NCBI GenBank assembly: GCA_954871525.1
Contig: OX940864.1
Span: 7,000,001 to 7,064,000 of the forward strand
Length of the DNA: 64,000 nucleotides
From: Parietaria judaica
Lineage: Eukaryota; Streptophyta; Magnoliopsida; Rosales; Urticaceae
Reading direction: 5' to 3'
The notes under the pieces are model-generated. The model saw nothing but the letters and a program-made list of their open reading frames with translations. It was not told where the DNA came from and searched no databases. Every line of letters begins with the position of its first letter. The first letter of the stretch is position 1. Positions 10,901 to 23,235 of this stretch are shown piece after piece. Both the position numbers and the translations under genes were made by a program.

Positions 10901-13900
10901 ACAAGCTTATATGGCTGAAATGGTAGTAGCAGAAACTGAGAATTCCCAAGAACCTTCGCATATTCATATAACTCCGTCCTCTGTCCACAAAGTCAATTAA
11001 GGTTATATCAGCCAACTTCTCCACGAAGTCCCAACAAGAAAAAGGGCAACCCAGGAAGGTTAAAACGAAATGTAATTTTTGCGGCTGAAATACCTATGTC
11101 ATACGCTATTGTAGCACTTAAATACCTTTTTTCGGCAAATTTACCTAACCTTATATTTTTGTAAACCATGTCTATTCCCTGTCCTACCGCAAATACAATT
11201 TGGTTCACGTGTAGCATAACACGTCCGCATGCCAAATGACATTTAACAATTTCTACCGTTACGTTGCAAACATAAATGTATAGATACTTTTGCGGGAAAA
11301 AAAAAAAAAAAACTTAGGTATTAGAGTGCTACGAAACAAAAAACATAGGTATTTTCGCTGCAAATAGCCCTTTGGAAATTTATTAATAAGTCAGCTAAAA
11401 AACCTGTATAGCCTCAGGAGTTGCATATGTGCGTGGGAATTTCCAGTGATCGGCACCGATAAGGCACAACCTAGAGCTCTCGGAATGGTGCTCAAAGTTT
11501 GCTTCTGCAACCAAATAACATATGTGGGCAGCTGTGATCTGTAAAATAAACTTCAATTAGGACAATCAAAATATATATTACAACATTTTTTTCTTTATCT
11601 AAGTTCATTGAACGCAATGTTGATGCTGTGCAGCGCCCCCGACCTAATGTCGATGTTGCATAATAGATAGACTTGATTTTTCCTTCAAATTTTTATTACT
11701 ATTTTTTTTTTCTTACTATCTCGATGTTCCAAATACAAAATAAAAAAGAAAAAAAAAAAGAGTTTCCTCGTAAGCGAACCTCTCCTGTGTCCTTCCATAA
11801 ACAATCACCGAGATGGATGATGACAAGTTCGTCGTCTTTTGTTCGATTTGCAGTGATGATTGCTAGATTACTTTTCCATTCTTCCAAAGTACAATTGGCT
11901 TTTACCTGCTTACATTATCATAATGGAATAAGCTAAGATAAATTGGAGATTATTTGGCACAAATGTCCCCTGAACTTTTTTCTCATTGATGCACTTTACC
12001 CGTTTGACTTTATTTCGGTGAATATTAACATGATAAGTGTGACTTTATTGATGGATGAAGCTTTATTTTACTATTCTTATTTTTGTGTTTTTGTATTACT
12101 TTTAGTTAATGTACATAATAAAGTTACATTAGAAACGATTTTCATCAATTTTATAGCATAAACTGAGTATTTCAAATCGAAGTAAAAGTTTATCTGGTAA
12201 AATGTTAGAAAACAAATAAATTAAGAGGGCAAAGTGCACATTAACGAGTAAAGTTGAGGGGGATTATTGTTAAATGCTCTAAATTGAATAAGTAGATTAT
12301 AATTAAATGCAATTTTAAGCATAATTATCTGAATCGAAATATTACCTGTGCAGATTGTTGAAATGCATTTAAGGAATTGGGCACGGCATCGGAAAACACA
12401 TCTGCAGGTTGACCGGCAATTAGAAGGCACAACGTCCGTAACGGTGATCCAGCTACTATGTGTTTCAATGCCATTTTCTTCATAGTATCACTATAAAACT
12501 GTCCACCATTAAACACAAAAAGAAAAACAGTAATAATTATCATCAGACACCGGAAGAAAAAAGAAGAAAGAGACGAGATCTTGGTGGTAAACGAAAAACC
12601 TCAGCACCGAGTTGCGAAGAAAGGGCGAGTGCTGGACCCCACAGTTGACCTTCTTGGGCTCTTTCTAGAGCTTCCTTCTTCCTACCAGATACAAGAAGGT
12701 TCTGCACCTCAAGGGCAATACCCTAAAGCAATAATAAATCATTACATTATGTCCACATAAAAACTAATTAATAAATACATAAGGTAAAGACTAGACATAC
12801 TTGAATCTGAGATTCGGAAGGGATGTTCTGTAAACAATGCGTAAAAGCCCCATACTCCTGGGTTCTTCGAGCAGAGGCAAAAAGTTCTGCAACTGCTGAT
12901 TCTGGTGAATCATTTTCCTGGATTCATAATGATAACTAATAAGCATTTCTATGAACAGAAAAAGAAGGGAAAACCCCGTTTTCAGGAATATATTACACCG
13001 TACCTTTAGTATTTGGTCATTTCCAAAGGGAGATCGCAGTTTCCCATAATATTGCACTGATATTTTTAGTAGAGATAGAAGCAACCTCGATAGATCTCTG
13101 TCGCTGTAATCCGAAATCTTTTCTTCGATCCATTTATTTAATTCTTTGCTTCCTGCGTTACCTCCGACTAAAGGACCAGGAAAAGATTGGTCGCACAATT
13201 CACGGAAATAATCACCAGTTTCACATCCAATCGTCTCAGGCTTTTCCATAACAACTTCCATCAAGTTAAGAACGTTTATCACATCACCTCGTGAATCCTT
13301 TACAAATGCCGGAAAGAAAGGTGGAAAAACACAAGCAGATAAGCTGAGTCACCCACAAATGAAAGAAAACAGCTGGTTCTTACTTTATTACTTTATTTTA
13401 CTTTATATATCATTAGTAAACTAGTGATGAAAGAAACGGTTTCTTGTTTAGACATGAAAAGGCACATTAATGTATGTGTTATGAAAAAGGCACAAATCCT
13501 GACCTGGGTTCTGTATGCGGAGTCTACATGAAGAGAACTATGATCTTTCATGACCACAAGTTTCCCTCCAAATCCGAAAGTAACGAGAGCATGTGGAGGT
13601 CTTTTATCTGAGGTTCTTTCTTCTCTCCCAACAGAGAAAGCACTACTACTTTGCCTTTGCACCGACTGCGACGCAAACCGATTCACATCAAGACTGTTGA
13701 ATTGAGCGGGTAAGAACTGCCTCTCTTGGCTTTTCACCTCTTTGATCTGGTGATTAATACTCTGAAATCCAGCATTAAATCTGTCATCCAAGCTGTGATT
13801 GCTGTGATCAGTAATGACGTTTTGATTTCCTAATTGCTGTCTTCCCGAGTAGCCAATATTCAAACTTTGTGCGGTTTGTTGAGTTAGCCACACACTCGCA

Positions 13901-15024
13901 TCTTGCTGATTATAAGTACTATGAGAAGCATCCCAATGTGCTACACTCTCTTGAGTTGCTAAGTTTTGTGCTTGGTAACTTTGCTCGATCGTATTGATAC
14001 GTTGTTGAGTATCACTAACGCCATTACCATAAACCACTGCCGGAGAGTAAGAATCCAATGATTTCCACTCTTGGGAAATAGTATCATAGTACCAACCCGG
14101 GTATTGTGGATCAAACACCATGTGGGCAGGGTATTCTACATGATGAAGATCCGTTCGTTGATCCACGGAAATCGAATTACTCAGCGAAAAACTCTCCTGC
14201 AAATTCGCACTGGAATTCACATTTTCGTTCATATTCGCAGCATCGCCCTCTACTTGATACCACTGCCCGGTATTCTGATCATACTTCCAACCTGGGTAAG
14301 CACTTTCCCAGTACTGACTATTACTCAAATCTTGCCCATTTTCTCCCTGTTCGTGAGAATTCTCTTGTCTCTGCTCGTAAGTGGACGAACCCAAAGCAAC
14401 ATTTCCAGCACTAGACTGACCCGCTGACTTGCCTCCGTCGCCAACATTGGCAAACGGATCATCCGAAATCCCACCCGTTCCGTTGAAAAGATCCGAATAC
14501 GATCCGAAGCCAGCACCGACCATATTCGGCTCTCCTGAATTCTCTCGTCTCTGCTCATCACTTGAGCCCAAATAAGCAACTGAACTCTCTACTAAAGCAA
14601 CCTCTTTAACACTAGACTGAACGCCTTCATTCGGAACCGGAAGGTCTAAACTCTCGCCCAATGCATTGAAAATATCTGAATCCGATCCGTAACCGTCGCC
14701 ATCACCGGGAATCTTCGAATCCGAACCAAATGAATTCCACTGAACCAACTTAACCTTTCCAGATTCAGACTCTAATTTACTATCACTAGTACTACCCCCA
14801 TTATCAATCGCTCCCGAACTATCAGTAACCCTAACCCCAACATTCTCATCAAAGTCAACTCTCTTAGAGCTTACCACTTCCGAAATGCTCAATTTGGTGA
14901 TCGCGCTCGCTTCGGCAACACCACTCGGTGTTGAGGATCCAGCGAAATCGATATCGTCGTCGACGAGCCTGTCGAAAAAATCCTCGTCCGACTGATCGTC
15001 GAGTTCGAACGAAGTCGCCGCCAT
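7920..15024 (-). CDS. SEC16: SEC16-like COPII coat assembly protein (MAIGO5/SEC16 type), 13 exons
   Basis: SEC16 is the large scaffold that organises COPII budding at ER exit sites. My exon model is 15024..13504, 13297..13004, 12917..12801, 12722..12600, 12498..12346, 11905..11780, 11538..11404, 10980..10853, 10775..10667, 10225..9926, 9489..9349, 9263..8992 and 8385..7920. It gives 1,294 residues, close to the roughly 1,350 of plant homologs. Exon 1 encodes the acidic N-terminus (FELDDQSDEDFFDRLVDDD) and two aromatic repeats (YPGWKYDQNTGQWYQ and YPGWYYD). The conserved central domain follows: PHALVTFGFGGKLVVM, then SFPGPLVGGNAGSKELNKWI, LRSPFGND, ITANRTKDDELVIIHLGDCLW and SLKTGRAPEMEAW. The C-terminal conserved region has KLVGKLLTFFDSTAHRVVGG, SEPDFSRSP, GRLGSQLFQKTVGLV and FYYDEKLKRWVEQG. 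All introns are GT-AG. All are phase 0 except those after exons 8 and 12 (phase 2). Two introns carry MITEs. No stops interrupt the model. Confidence 0.93.
10247..10560. repeat. Possible hAT-like relic in SEC16 intron 9 and adjoining sequence
   Basis: It starts with TAGGGATGTAAAA, close to the TAGGGGTG start of hAT-type elements in this window. It is filled with AACCGG/CCGGTT and AACTGG motifs typical of their subterminal regions. I could not identify a clean right terminus or an 8-bp duplication, so this stays tentative. Confidence 0.3.
11085..11367. mobile_element. MITE in SEC16 intron 7
   Basis: Inverted ends match: the left reads TTTTTGCGGCTGAAATACC and the reverse complement of the right reads TATTTGCAGCGAAAATACC. 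In both, TATGT follows and, further in, GTAGCACT then AATACC. The roughly 283-bp element has no coding capacity. The ends resemble the AATTGCGGCATAAATACC-type ends of other MITEs in the window. Boundaries are approximate and no target duplication was resolved. Confidence 0.6.
11946..12280. mobile_element. MITE in SEC16 intron 5
   Basis: The left end contains TCCCCTGAACTTT and, inward, GATGCACTTTACCC. The reverse complement of the right end contains CCCCCTCAACTTT and, inward, TGTGCACTTTGCCC. Together they make an imperfect terminal inverted repeat of about 50 bp. The inner part is AT-rich and non-coding. Ends are approximate. Confidence 0.55.
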
Positions 15025-15376
15025 GGAAAAACACGGAACCCAGAGCCCAATTCACTCGCAGCTGTCAAAAATTGGATGCGCCATGGAGTCGAGCTCTCGA
15101 ATTCATCGGAATCGGAGTGAAGAAAATTGGGGATTTTGCGATCGTAAGAGCAAGATCAAAGTGACCCAGGAATTGACTTTGCTATACTCAAAAGGATTTA
15201 ATTAAATAAATGAAAATGATAAATTAAGATTATCTTAATGTAGTGAAAGAAAGTTATAGTTTTGATTTGTGGGTCCAATTTTAATAAAAGAAACAAAAAG
15301 GTAGTTTGGTATATCTTGTTAAAGTTCCAATTTTATTTATTTTTTTAACAAATGTCATATGTTTAAGAGAAAATAC

Positions 15377-15834
15377 CAAGGTTTTGAAAACATCGAAAAC
15401 CCGTCGATTTTTTCGTTTTCGTGACGATTGGCAGCCAGGTGGTCAAAGACGGCTGCCAAAAAACAAAAATTACCATTTATAATATAAAAAATTAAATATA
15501 ATGCTTATGTCAAACTTCTAATAAAAAATTGAATTTTATTTTTTTAGTATTTATATACTAAATAATATTATTAAAATTAAAACTTTATCGGTGTAATTAA
15601 TTTTTCAATATTTTTCTATTTCAATATTTTATCGAAACTTCCCTGATTCTTTTTATCGAGCATAATGATGCGAATCGTGCTTTAGTGAGTAAGAATCTTA
15701 TATGGAACGTTAAGCAGTTCCGCCAAATATATCTGTAAAATATCATATTGGTAAAATGTTGTTGGTTTTGAAAACTTACGAAAATTCAATTTATATACTC
15801 GATTCTCATACTCTTAAAACCTTGAAGAATACCA
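15377..15834. mobile_element. Non-autonomous hAT-like element, CAAGG family
   Basis: It starts with CAAGGTTTTGAAAA and ends with TTAAAACCTTG, so the inverted ends share CAAGGTTTT. The flanking 8-mers GAAAATAC and AAGAATAC differ at two positions, consistent with an aged 8-bp target duplication. Its left end resembles that of the larger element at 37953-38999. There is no coding capacity over 458 bp. Confidence 0.6.
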
Positions 15835-16704
15835 CCGTCTCGTTTTATTTGATTTAAAATACAATAAAAAAATATATAATATAGCTGTACTTTTAGTTGA
15901 CTTTTTGTTTTAACACGTGCTAAATGTCAACATCTTCTGACTAAAAGTGCACTGGAATATTAATATATTCATATTCTCTAATAAAAAGAAAATAATCAAT
16001 AATTAGCAATAATGATCAATATTCGGAATAAAGAACAGCAATTCCTCAGCAATCCAATTCAAAATCATCAAAACTTTTAAACTACCCATTTAAAAAAATA
16101 AAAAAAATAAAAACAATAAGAAAACTAGATTGTTACTTTTAAATTTTGCATTGAGATTTGTTTAATGGTTAACGTCCAGATTAATTTACAGATAACAGAT
16201 TAATATAATTGAATAAGAGTGAGTAAAATTCAAGCTACATTCAAATAGCACAGTTCAAATTCAAAGGAATATCAACATTTAAATTATTTTAAAAAATCAG
16301 TAGAAAAATAATGTCGATCATTAATATATTATTCTCTAACAAACCAATTGCCTACTTACGGAATTATACATTTACCATCAATAAAATTTTCTCCATTAAA
16401 AAGAAACGGGAATATAGTCAAGTTCACCGGTCTTATAGGTAGTTTTAAAATCTATAGAACTTGCACAAACTTAAGCTCATGAATTTTCCAAATATAATAC
16501 TTAGATAGAGATAGCAATAGCTTAATACCACTATCATCTAAGAGACTAAATAAAAGTATGAAGTTTAATTATTCAGACAATAAACTTTTATTACATTTAT
16601 CATACCAATTAATTATGAGTCTTAATAGATTGGAATTCGAAAGATAAACCATAAAGTACAAAAATTACAAAAATAAAAGCTAAAAACAATGAGAGTGTTT
16701 GCTT

Positions 16705-17410
16705 TAAAGTTTAAAAGAAACCGTTAACTGGTTTTTTTTTTTACCAAAAACTGATTCAACCAATACCGATTAAATCGCAAACCGAATTAAAGCGGTTAAA
16801 CCGAACATACCGAATAAAAATTGAATACCCAGATTGGATTAAAACATGGTTTTTCGGTTTTGATATGAAAACCGCAACCATATACCTGTTTATACCGCTT
16901 TATATATTACTAAATCTAATATTATATTTTTTATTTACTTATCACAATATTGAAAATATTTTGTCATTCATTTATCTATCCAACGACTTTTTTTTTGCAA
17001 AACCTGTTTAATTATGTTGTTATGGATGGTACGGACCGTTTGAGATGTAATTGTTGATGGTAAGAACTTAGAATTAAGAAGTAAGAAGTAAAAAGTATTC
17101 ATCGTTTGGGTTATCACTTCTTGCTTCAATGTTTTAGGGATTTATAAGAACTTTATCAATGTTATTTATGTATGTTGAGGTTTTATTTCTTATTTGTATA
17201 GTAGTTATGTGTAGTGGATCTTAGAAGCGGTTAATGTGGTAAAAAAAAACTTTATTACCGCAACCGAAACCAACTACCAATTTTACAGTAAATGCGGTTT
17301 TCATCTTTTAAATTAGGATTTTCGGTTTTCATTATAAAAATACCGAAAAATGGTATTCGGTCTATTATTTGTCAAATACCGCACCGAATACCCGTTTGTT
17401 CACCACTAGT
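16705..17410. repeat. ACCG-rich hAT-type relic
   Basis: Both sides are dense in AACCG/CGGTT motifs, and the right side ends GTTCACCACTAG, matching the CTAGTGGTGAAC-like ends of plant hAT elements. The left terminus and target duplication were not found. The centre is AT-rich without coding sequence. Confidence 0.35.
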
Positions 17411-20400
17411 ACACAATAAACATAATTCTTCAGTTTTAGAAACGACATCACTTTTATCAGATATTTCGTTTGTAGCTTATCGGTAAACGACATCCTTACC
17501 AACGAGAAAATGACTTGTTCTTGAGAGTTAATAAATAACTATTTAAATTACACGGCATAAATGTAAAACATGTAGGGATATTTTGGTGTACATGTACCGG
17601 CATATTTTCATTCTCTTTTATAATGGTAATATATCCAAAAGCTATAAAATAGTGTCGATGTCAAATTTTGGTCATGTCAAATTAAATAAAAGTGTTAAAT
17701 ATTTGATGTATCTGGAGTTCAATTGTAAATGTAACTGTTAAACTTCGTTTAGCAAATATTAACAAGACATGGACGGATTTAGACCGCAACACTATTTTGT
17801 GATTTTTTGGTGCTATTGCCATTAAAAAAAATATGCTGTTTTACATTGTACGAAATTTGACACTTATGTCGCAAATAACCCTAACATTTAACAAACATAA
17901 AAAACTTCAGACTGGTCGTTTTATTTGGTATATGTTTTTTTCGTATGTACTGTACGATGACATAAGGATATATAAACAACGTCACTAGCTACAATGATAC
18001 CACCATAAAACGACAATACAACTTTTCAAAGAAAATGAATGTCGTTTAATGAAAATTTTAATTTTTGTCTTAAAACGACAATGTAACTTTTCATAATTTT
18101 GTCCCAATGATTCATTAAAAATTGAACTTTCAAGTAAGTTTTAGAATAAGGGCACCTTTATAAAAATTAATCAACTACACTTTAGATGCTACAGAAATTT
18201 TATGAACACAAAAAACAGTTTACAATCATCACTAATATGACCATTTGATGAAACAAGAATATATAGTTTCCATTCCACCTTTAGTAATTTAACACCAGAT
18301 CTTAATTACTTGTCTGAAAAAATGGATAGGCCCTTAAGACTTTCTTAGGCCCAAGTAAAAGATTAAAATTTAATCAATTATATGTTTTCTTTGGATATGA
18401 TAGCCATTTCTCAAGCTCATTCTCTGGAATCGAACCTAATTCTCCGCCACCCATCACCATAACCCCATATCCTATTATCGAAAGTTGATACGGCAGAAAT
18501 TTGAATGATGCATCGCCGGGAAAATGGTCTTGTCATTTGTCAAAGTTACCTCGAATCATCTGAGTAACGGATCAAGCCCGCTCTGACTTTTTAGAATTTT
18601 AGCACTATTTTTAATATAAAAATTCTTCCACGGCCAAATGTCAAAAACCAACACCAGTTGAGGGAATACTCAGCTCTAACTTTTTTCAAGTCAATTGCCA
18701 CTTCTAAAACTCACCATTTAAATAAAAAGAGTCATAAATTAAGGCCTAATAGAAAGTCCATTGTTACTTTGCTTTCATGAAAAGTCACCACATGATCTAA
18801 TCTCTCACCATTATTGTGCTCTTAAATGTCCATATATTATTTCCACTTTTTTCACTTCCATCTTTATTAGTGGAGCATGTGCTACATGTTGGTGCCCAAA
18901 ATTTAGATTCTAATTTACTTGGATTTTTCACATAGAAACAAGCAAGGAATCAACTTAATATAGAGTATAGACCATTTCTCCTAGGAGTGATACCGGAACC
19001 GTCCGTCGGGTTTTTGGGCCTCTCGAATCAAGCCCAAGTTCGGTCTCGATTTTTCAAAACTATTGGATTTTCAAACTAGGTCGAAAAGGCAGACAAGCTT
19101 ACTTTTTAGAATATATTTTAATCAGATGCTTATAAGTACAAATCAAATAGTAAAAAGTCAAATTTTTAACACAAGATAAAACCGTAAAGCTAATAAAGTA
19201 CCGAGAACGGGCTGTTTCGGTATCTAAAGTCTCAGCTCGGCTTGGTTTGCAATTTTTTTTTTTTACAAATACAACCTAATTTTGGGCCAAACTTATGTCG
19301 GGACCGGACTAATTTTTTCCTCGATTCATTTTATGAAAAATTATAAGTAATATCTAGAGTTGGTGGAATCGCCAAGGAGAATAGTATATACATTAGTCAT
19401 CAAATTGACATCAAATTGGGAACATTTGCATTATCATTGGACCTCTAATTCGCCGAGTCAATAAACTGCACTTATTGGCACGGCCAGTTAGATATATAAG
19501 TGGTTCATCAAACTACATGTAGAACACACATGTAGTTGCAGCAAGGGTTTTGACTGGTCATAATTCTTCATTAATTTTTAAGTTAATAATTACAAAAACA
19601 TAGAATATTTATTTTGTGTTGTAATATAAACTTAATTTTTTATGATCAAAATTTCAATATCTACTATTATATTTCTTTCTAAAATTTTGTCCAATTTTTA
19701 TATCGAGTTAACGAAATTTTGGATGTACCATTAAGTCTTTGACTTATGTCACTTTTACAAATTACTAATTTCTTTTTTGGTACAATGGTATTGATGGGTC
19801 ATTAACAACAAGTGGTGAAATTTTAATTAAAGAGAAATAAATTAATAGTAAAAATTGGGAACTTTGACTGTGCATAAAAAATAAATAAAAAATTGATGCC
19901 AATAAAAAAAAATGAAGTACTTGGGCCATCATTAACCTAAAGTTTTTATGTACAAGTCCTAACTTGACCACATGAAATCAACCATGAATTTCAGAAGAAT
20001 ACGTCACAAAGAAAAATAAACATGTAATTACTTTCCAACACAACACGCGCAAAGGGAAATTGGTTGTCGTTTTCATCAGTTTATCGACCGTTTTATACGT
20101 TTCCAAAAGCGCTTTGACATGATCATAAGGGGATCAATTTCTTGAGTAATTTGTTTGATACATATATAAGTTTCATGTTCTATAATATTGGTGTATGGTA
20201 TTTAAAAGAGATACTTTATAAATAGTGAAGAAGAATTCATCAAAAAAGAGAAAGTAAAAAAAAAATGACGGCAGTCAAACGGTAATCACAAAAAATCCTA
20301 AACCGAAAAATTCATACAACGAAAGTTTATAATTTGATCCCTCCGCTTCAACTACGACAAAACTAATTATAATATCGCATGGCAAAGCTACAATTTCTAA

Positions 20401-21935
20401 AAATATACACATACAAAAATGTTTGATAAAAGTAATATTATACGTAAAAGTACGTGTTAAGGTTTGGTAACTATTTTTTAATACTAGTTAATTTAGTTTA
20501 TGTATTGATTTAGGCTTGAAGATATTAAAATCATTTTAACACAATATCAAAATGTCCAGAGCCACTTAATACACAGTCCAATAATGGCATAACATGAGAG
20601 ATGATATGAGATTAACTAACCCACTTGAGAATTTCGTGAATAAAGTTTAAAAAGTTTGGTAAAGATAAACCACTTAATCAAGGAAATTAATTATTATTCT
20701 TAGAAGAATTCAAGTGAATTACTAGAGCTTGTTAGCTAATTAGTTTGTCTATTTCCCACTCCTTCAATTCCATCACAACTAATCATATAAATTCAATAAA
20801 AAAATAAAAAAAATCGGAATCCTAGTTCCGAAAAAAATCATGATCGGAATTTTGGATCCGGCTTTACCCAGATCTAGATTTATTTAGCTCCATGTATTTG
20901 TTTCTAAAATCGTTGGATAGTAGATCTAAAGGTCTAGATTAAAATATTCAGAACCGACTCAAAAAAGAAAAGGAAAAAAAAAAAAGAATTGTGTATTACG
21001 ACATTTACATGATTGATCACAACCATGACTTTGCAAGAAATTTGGGATTTCGATTGAAAAAATTAGAAAGATAACACAACTTTTGGAGTTGCTTAAGGGT
21101 CACAAAAAATGTAAAACATACATAAAGTCTGCACCTTTTAATAAGCAAGAAATGGCATCATATTAGCCGTAGGCATAGAGTCACTTACCAATTAATCTGA
21201 AAATAGTATAATATCTTATTTTTATTATTTTCTGTTCGTAATTTATGAAACAATTTTAGCCAAGTCAATGCCAATCAATTAATTATGTGGCCTAACATAT
21301 CACTAAAAATGAATAGTAAAAAAAAAAACTGATATCAACAAATTGGACCTAAGAAAGTTAACAATGCTCCTGAATTTTAGGAGAATATTCCTTGAGTTTT
21401 ATTTGTTGGTATGATTTGCTTACATATTTTCAAAAATATGAAATTGTTAATGCGTTAAAAATGTTAAAAAGGTAATATGTACGCAACATATGATTTGTTT
21501 GAGAATAATTCCATCACTTTTTTTCATCAAATTTTGCGAGACTTTGCTCTTAAGAGTTCTTGAAAACCGAGATTCATTGAGTGAAGTTAGATAATCTTTT
21601 TTTTTTTTTTTGGTAATTAACTGAAATAAATAAATTCAAGTAATTTACATATGTATTGTGCACAAATGAATATTTTTTCATCTCTTATAACGTGTGATTA
21701 TAATGTGTTATTTTTTAAAAATATATTGTAAATGTTGCTAAAAACTAAAGTATTTCAGAGGATAAAATGCACCAAAGTAAAAGTTTGTAGAACAATGTTA
21801 TCACTTACTTGAAAACACCAAAAATCATTTTAAAGTTGTGTCCATGCTAAGTAGCTGACTTCTTATTAGTAGTACTAGATGCTTGAGCCAAATCTTTTTA
21901 TTTTTTCTTCGGAAGTGTGATTATTGGTCAACTTT

Positions 21936-21940
<5 letters not shown>

Positions 21941-21970
<30 letters not shown>
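21941..21970. repeat. (AT)15 microsatellite
   Basis: Perfect dinucleotide run in gene-free sequence. Confidence 0.95.
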
Positions 21971-21973
<3 letters not shown>

Positions 21974-22253
21974 TATAAGAGCAAGCAACGCTATTCACTA
22001 TGATTACAAGTTTAACGAAATAAGAAGATAAATCCCGTAGATGTCATTGAAAAAAAAAAACTTTGTTACGCCTTGGCTTTCAATAACATATATAACATTA
22101 ATCATGTATGAAACTCATGGGCAGTATTCTACAACACAATATCACATTTTGTATCCCAAAAAAATAATTAGAATATTCTTAGCTTATTGTTAATGTCTAT
22201 TAATATTCCTTTAATAGGATTAAGAAAGTTGCAACTTGTTAACTATTTGGGTA

Positions 22254-23235
22254 AACTGCGGCTAATGTACCTAATGTTTGATCTTCTGCGGATTATGTAC
22301 TCAATGTTTATTTTCGGCGGCTAATGTACCCAATGTTTGATCCATTAGATATTTTCGTGTTTTCCGTCACTTGACCGTTAGAGAGTTATCCTCCACTATA
22401 TGTACACTTTTTGTATTTTTGACATAACTTACTCATTTTGTGTCCAAATTTTATGCACGACCTATGGTTGGAAAGATAAGAGATAGATCTACAACTTTGG
22501 TGTTTTAAGTTTTGTAAAATCAGTTTTAGAAAAATACGAAATTTCAAATACAACGTAAAACTGGACATTAGTTTAATGCAAAATATTTGTTTCGAGTAAA
22601 TTTTAATATACTTAATGACTTTTTATGATGAAACGTAAAACTAAAAAGTTGTAGATAAATTTTTTATCTTTCCAACGGGTGTTTATTTATAAATTTTTGA
22701 CAAAAAATGAGTGAGTTATGCTAAAAAATATGAAAGATTATTTCGCATCACATCTTTCATATTTTTGGCATAACTCACTTATTTTTTGTCCAAAATTTAT
22801 AAATAAATACCCGTTAGAAAGATAAAATATTTATCTATAACTTTTTACTTTTACGTTTCATCATAAAAAGTCATTAAGTATATTAAAATTTACTCGAAAC
22901 AAATATTTTGCATTAAACTAATGTCCAGTTTTACGTTCTATTTGAAATTTCGTATTTTTCTAAAACTGATTTTACAAAACTTAAAACACAAAAGTTGTAG
23001 ATCTATCTCATATCTTTCCAACCATAGGTCGTGCATAAAATTTGGATAAAAAATGAGTGAGTTATGTCAAAAATACAAAAAGTGTACATATAGAGGAGGA
23101 TAACTTTCTAACGGTCAAGTGACGGAAAACACGAAAATATCTAACGGATCAAACATTGGGTACATTAGCCGGCGAAAATAAACATTGGGTACATAATCCG
23201 CAGAAGATCAAACATTAGGTACATTAGCCGCAGTT
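22254..23235. mobile_element. Nearly perfect 982-bp foldback element
   Basis: The whole segment is one inverted repeat. The left arm begins AACTGCGGCTAATGTACC and the right arm, read in reverse complement, begins with the same 18 bases. The arms are about 485 bp each, meet around 22740-22760 over a loop of about 16 bases, and differ at fewer than 20 positions by eye. Each arm starts with three diverged copies of a roughly 33-bp module built on ATGTAC(C/T)(C/T)AATGTTT. No protein is encoded. The GGGTAAACTGCGGC left end resembles the GGGTAAATTGCGGC end of the element at 45089. A clear target duplication was not found. Transcription across it would give a long double-stranded hairpin. Confidence 0.85.

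Larger units (their letters stand above)
15835..22253. other. Gene-free AT-rich spacer
   Basis: No gene is supported over 6.4 kb. Short inverted motifs are seen, for example TGTACTTTTAGT with ACTAAAAGTGCA at about 15887-15951. ACCG-rich relics lie at 16705-17410 and at about 18985-19320, where TAGGAGTGATACCGG looks like a hAT-type left end. There is an (AT)15 microsatellite at 21941-21970. Reading frames here are short, AT-driven and often start at non-ATG codons. Confidence 0.5.

Noticed and set aside
19765..19971. Short minus-strand frame with a hydrophobic, signal-peptide-like start
   Set aside because: Fully AT-driven sequence, no cleavage-site pattern, no conserved mature peptide, and no promoter cues.
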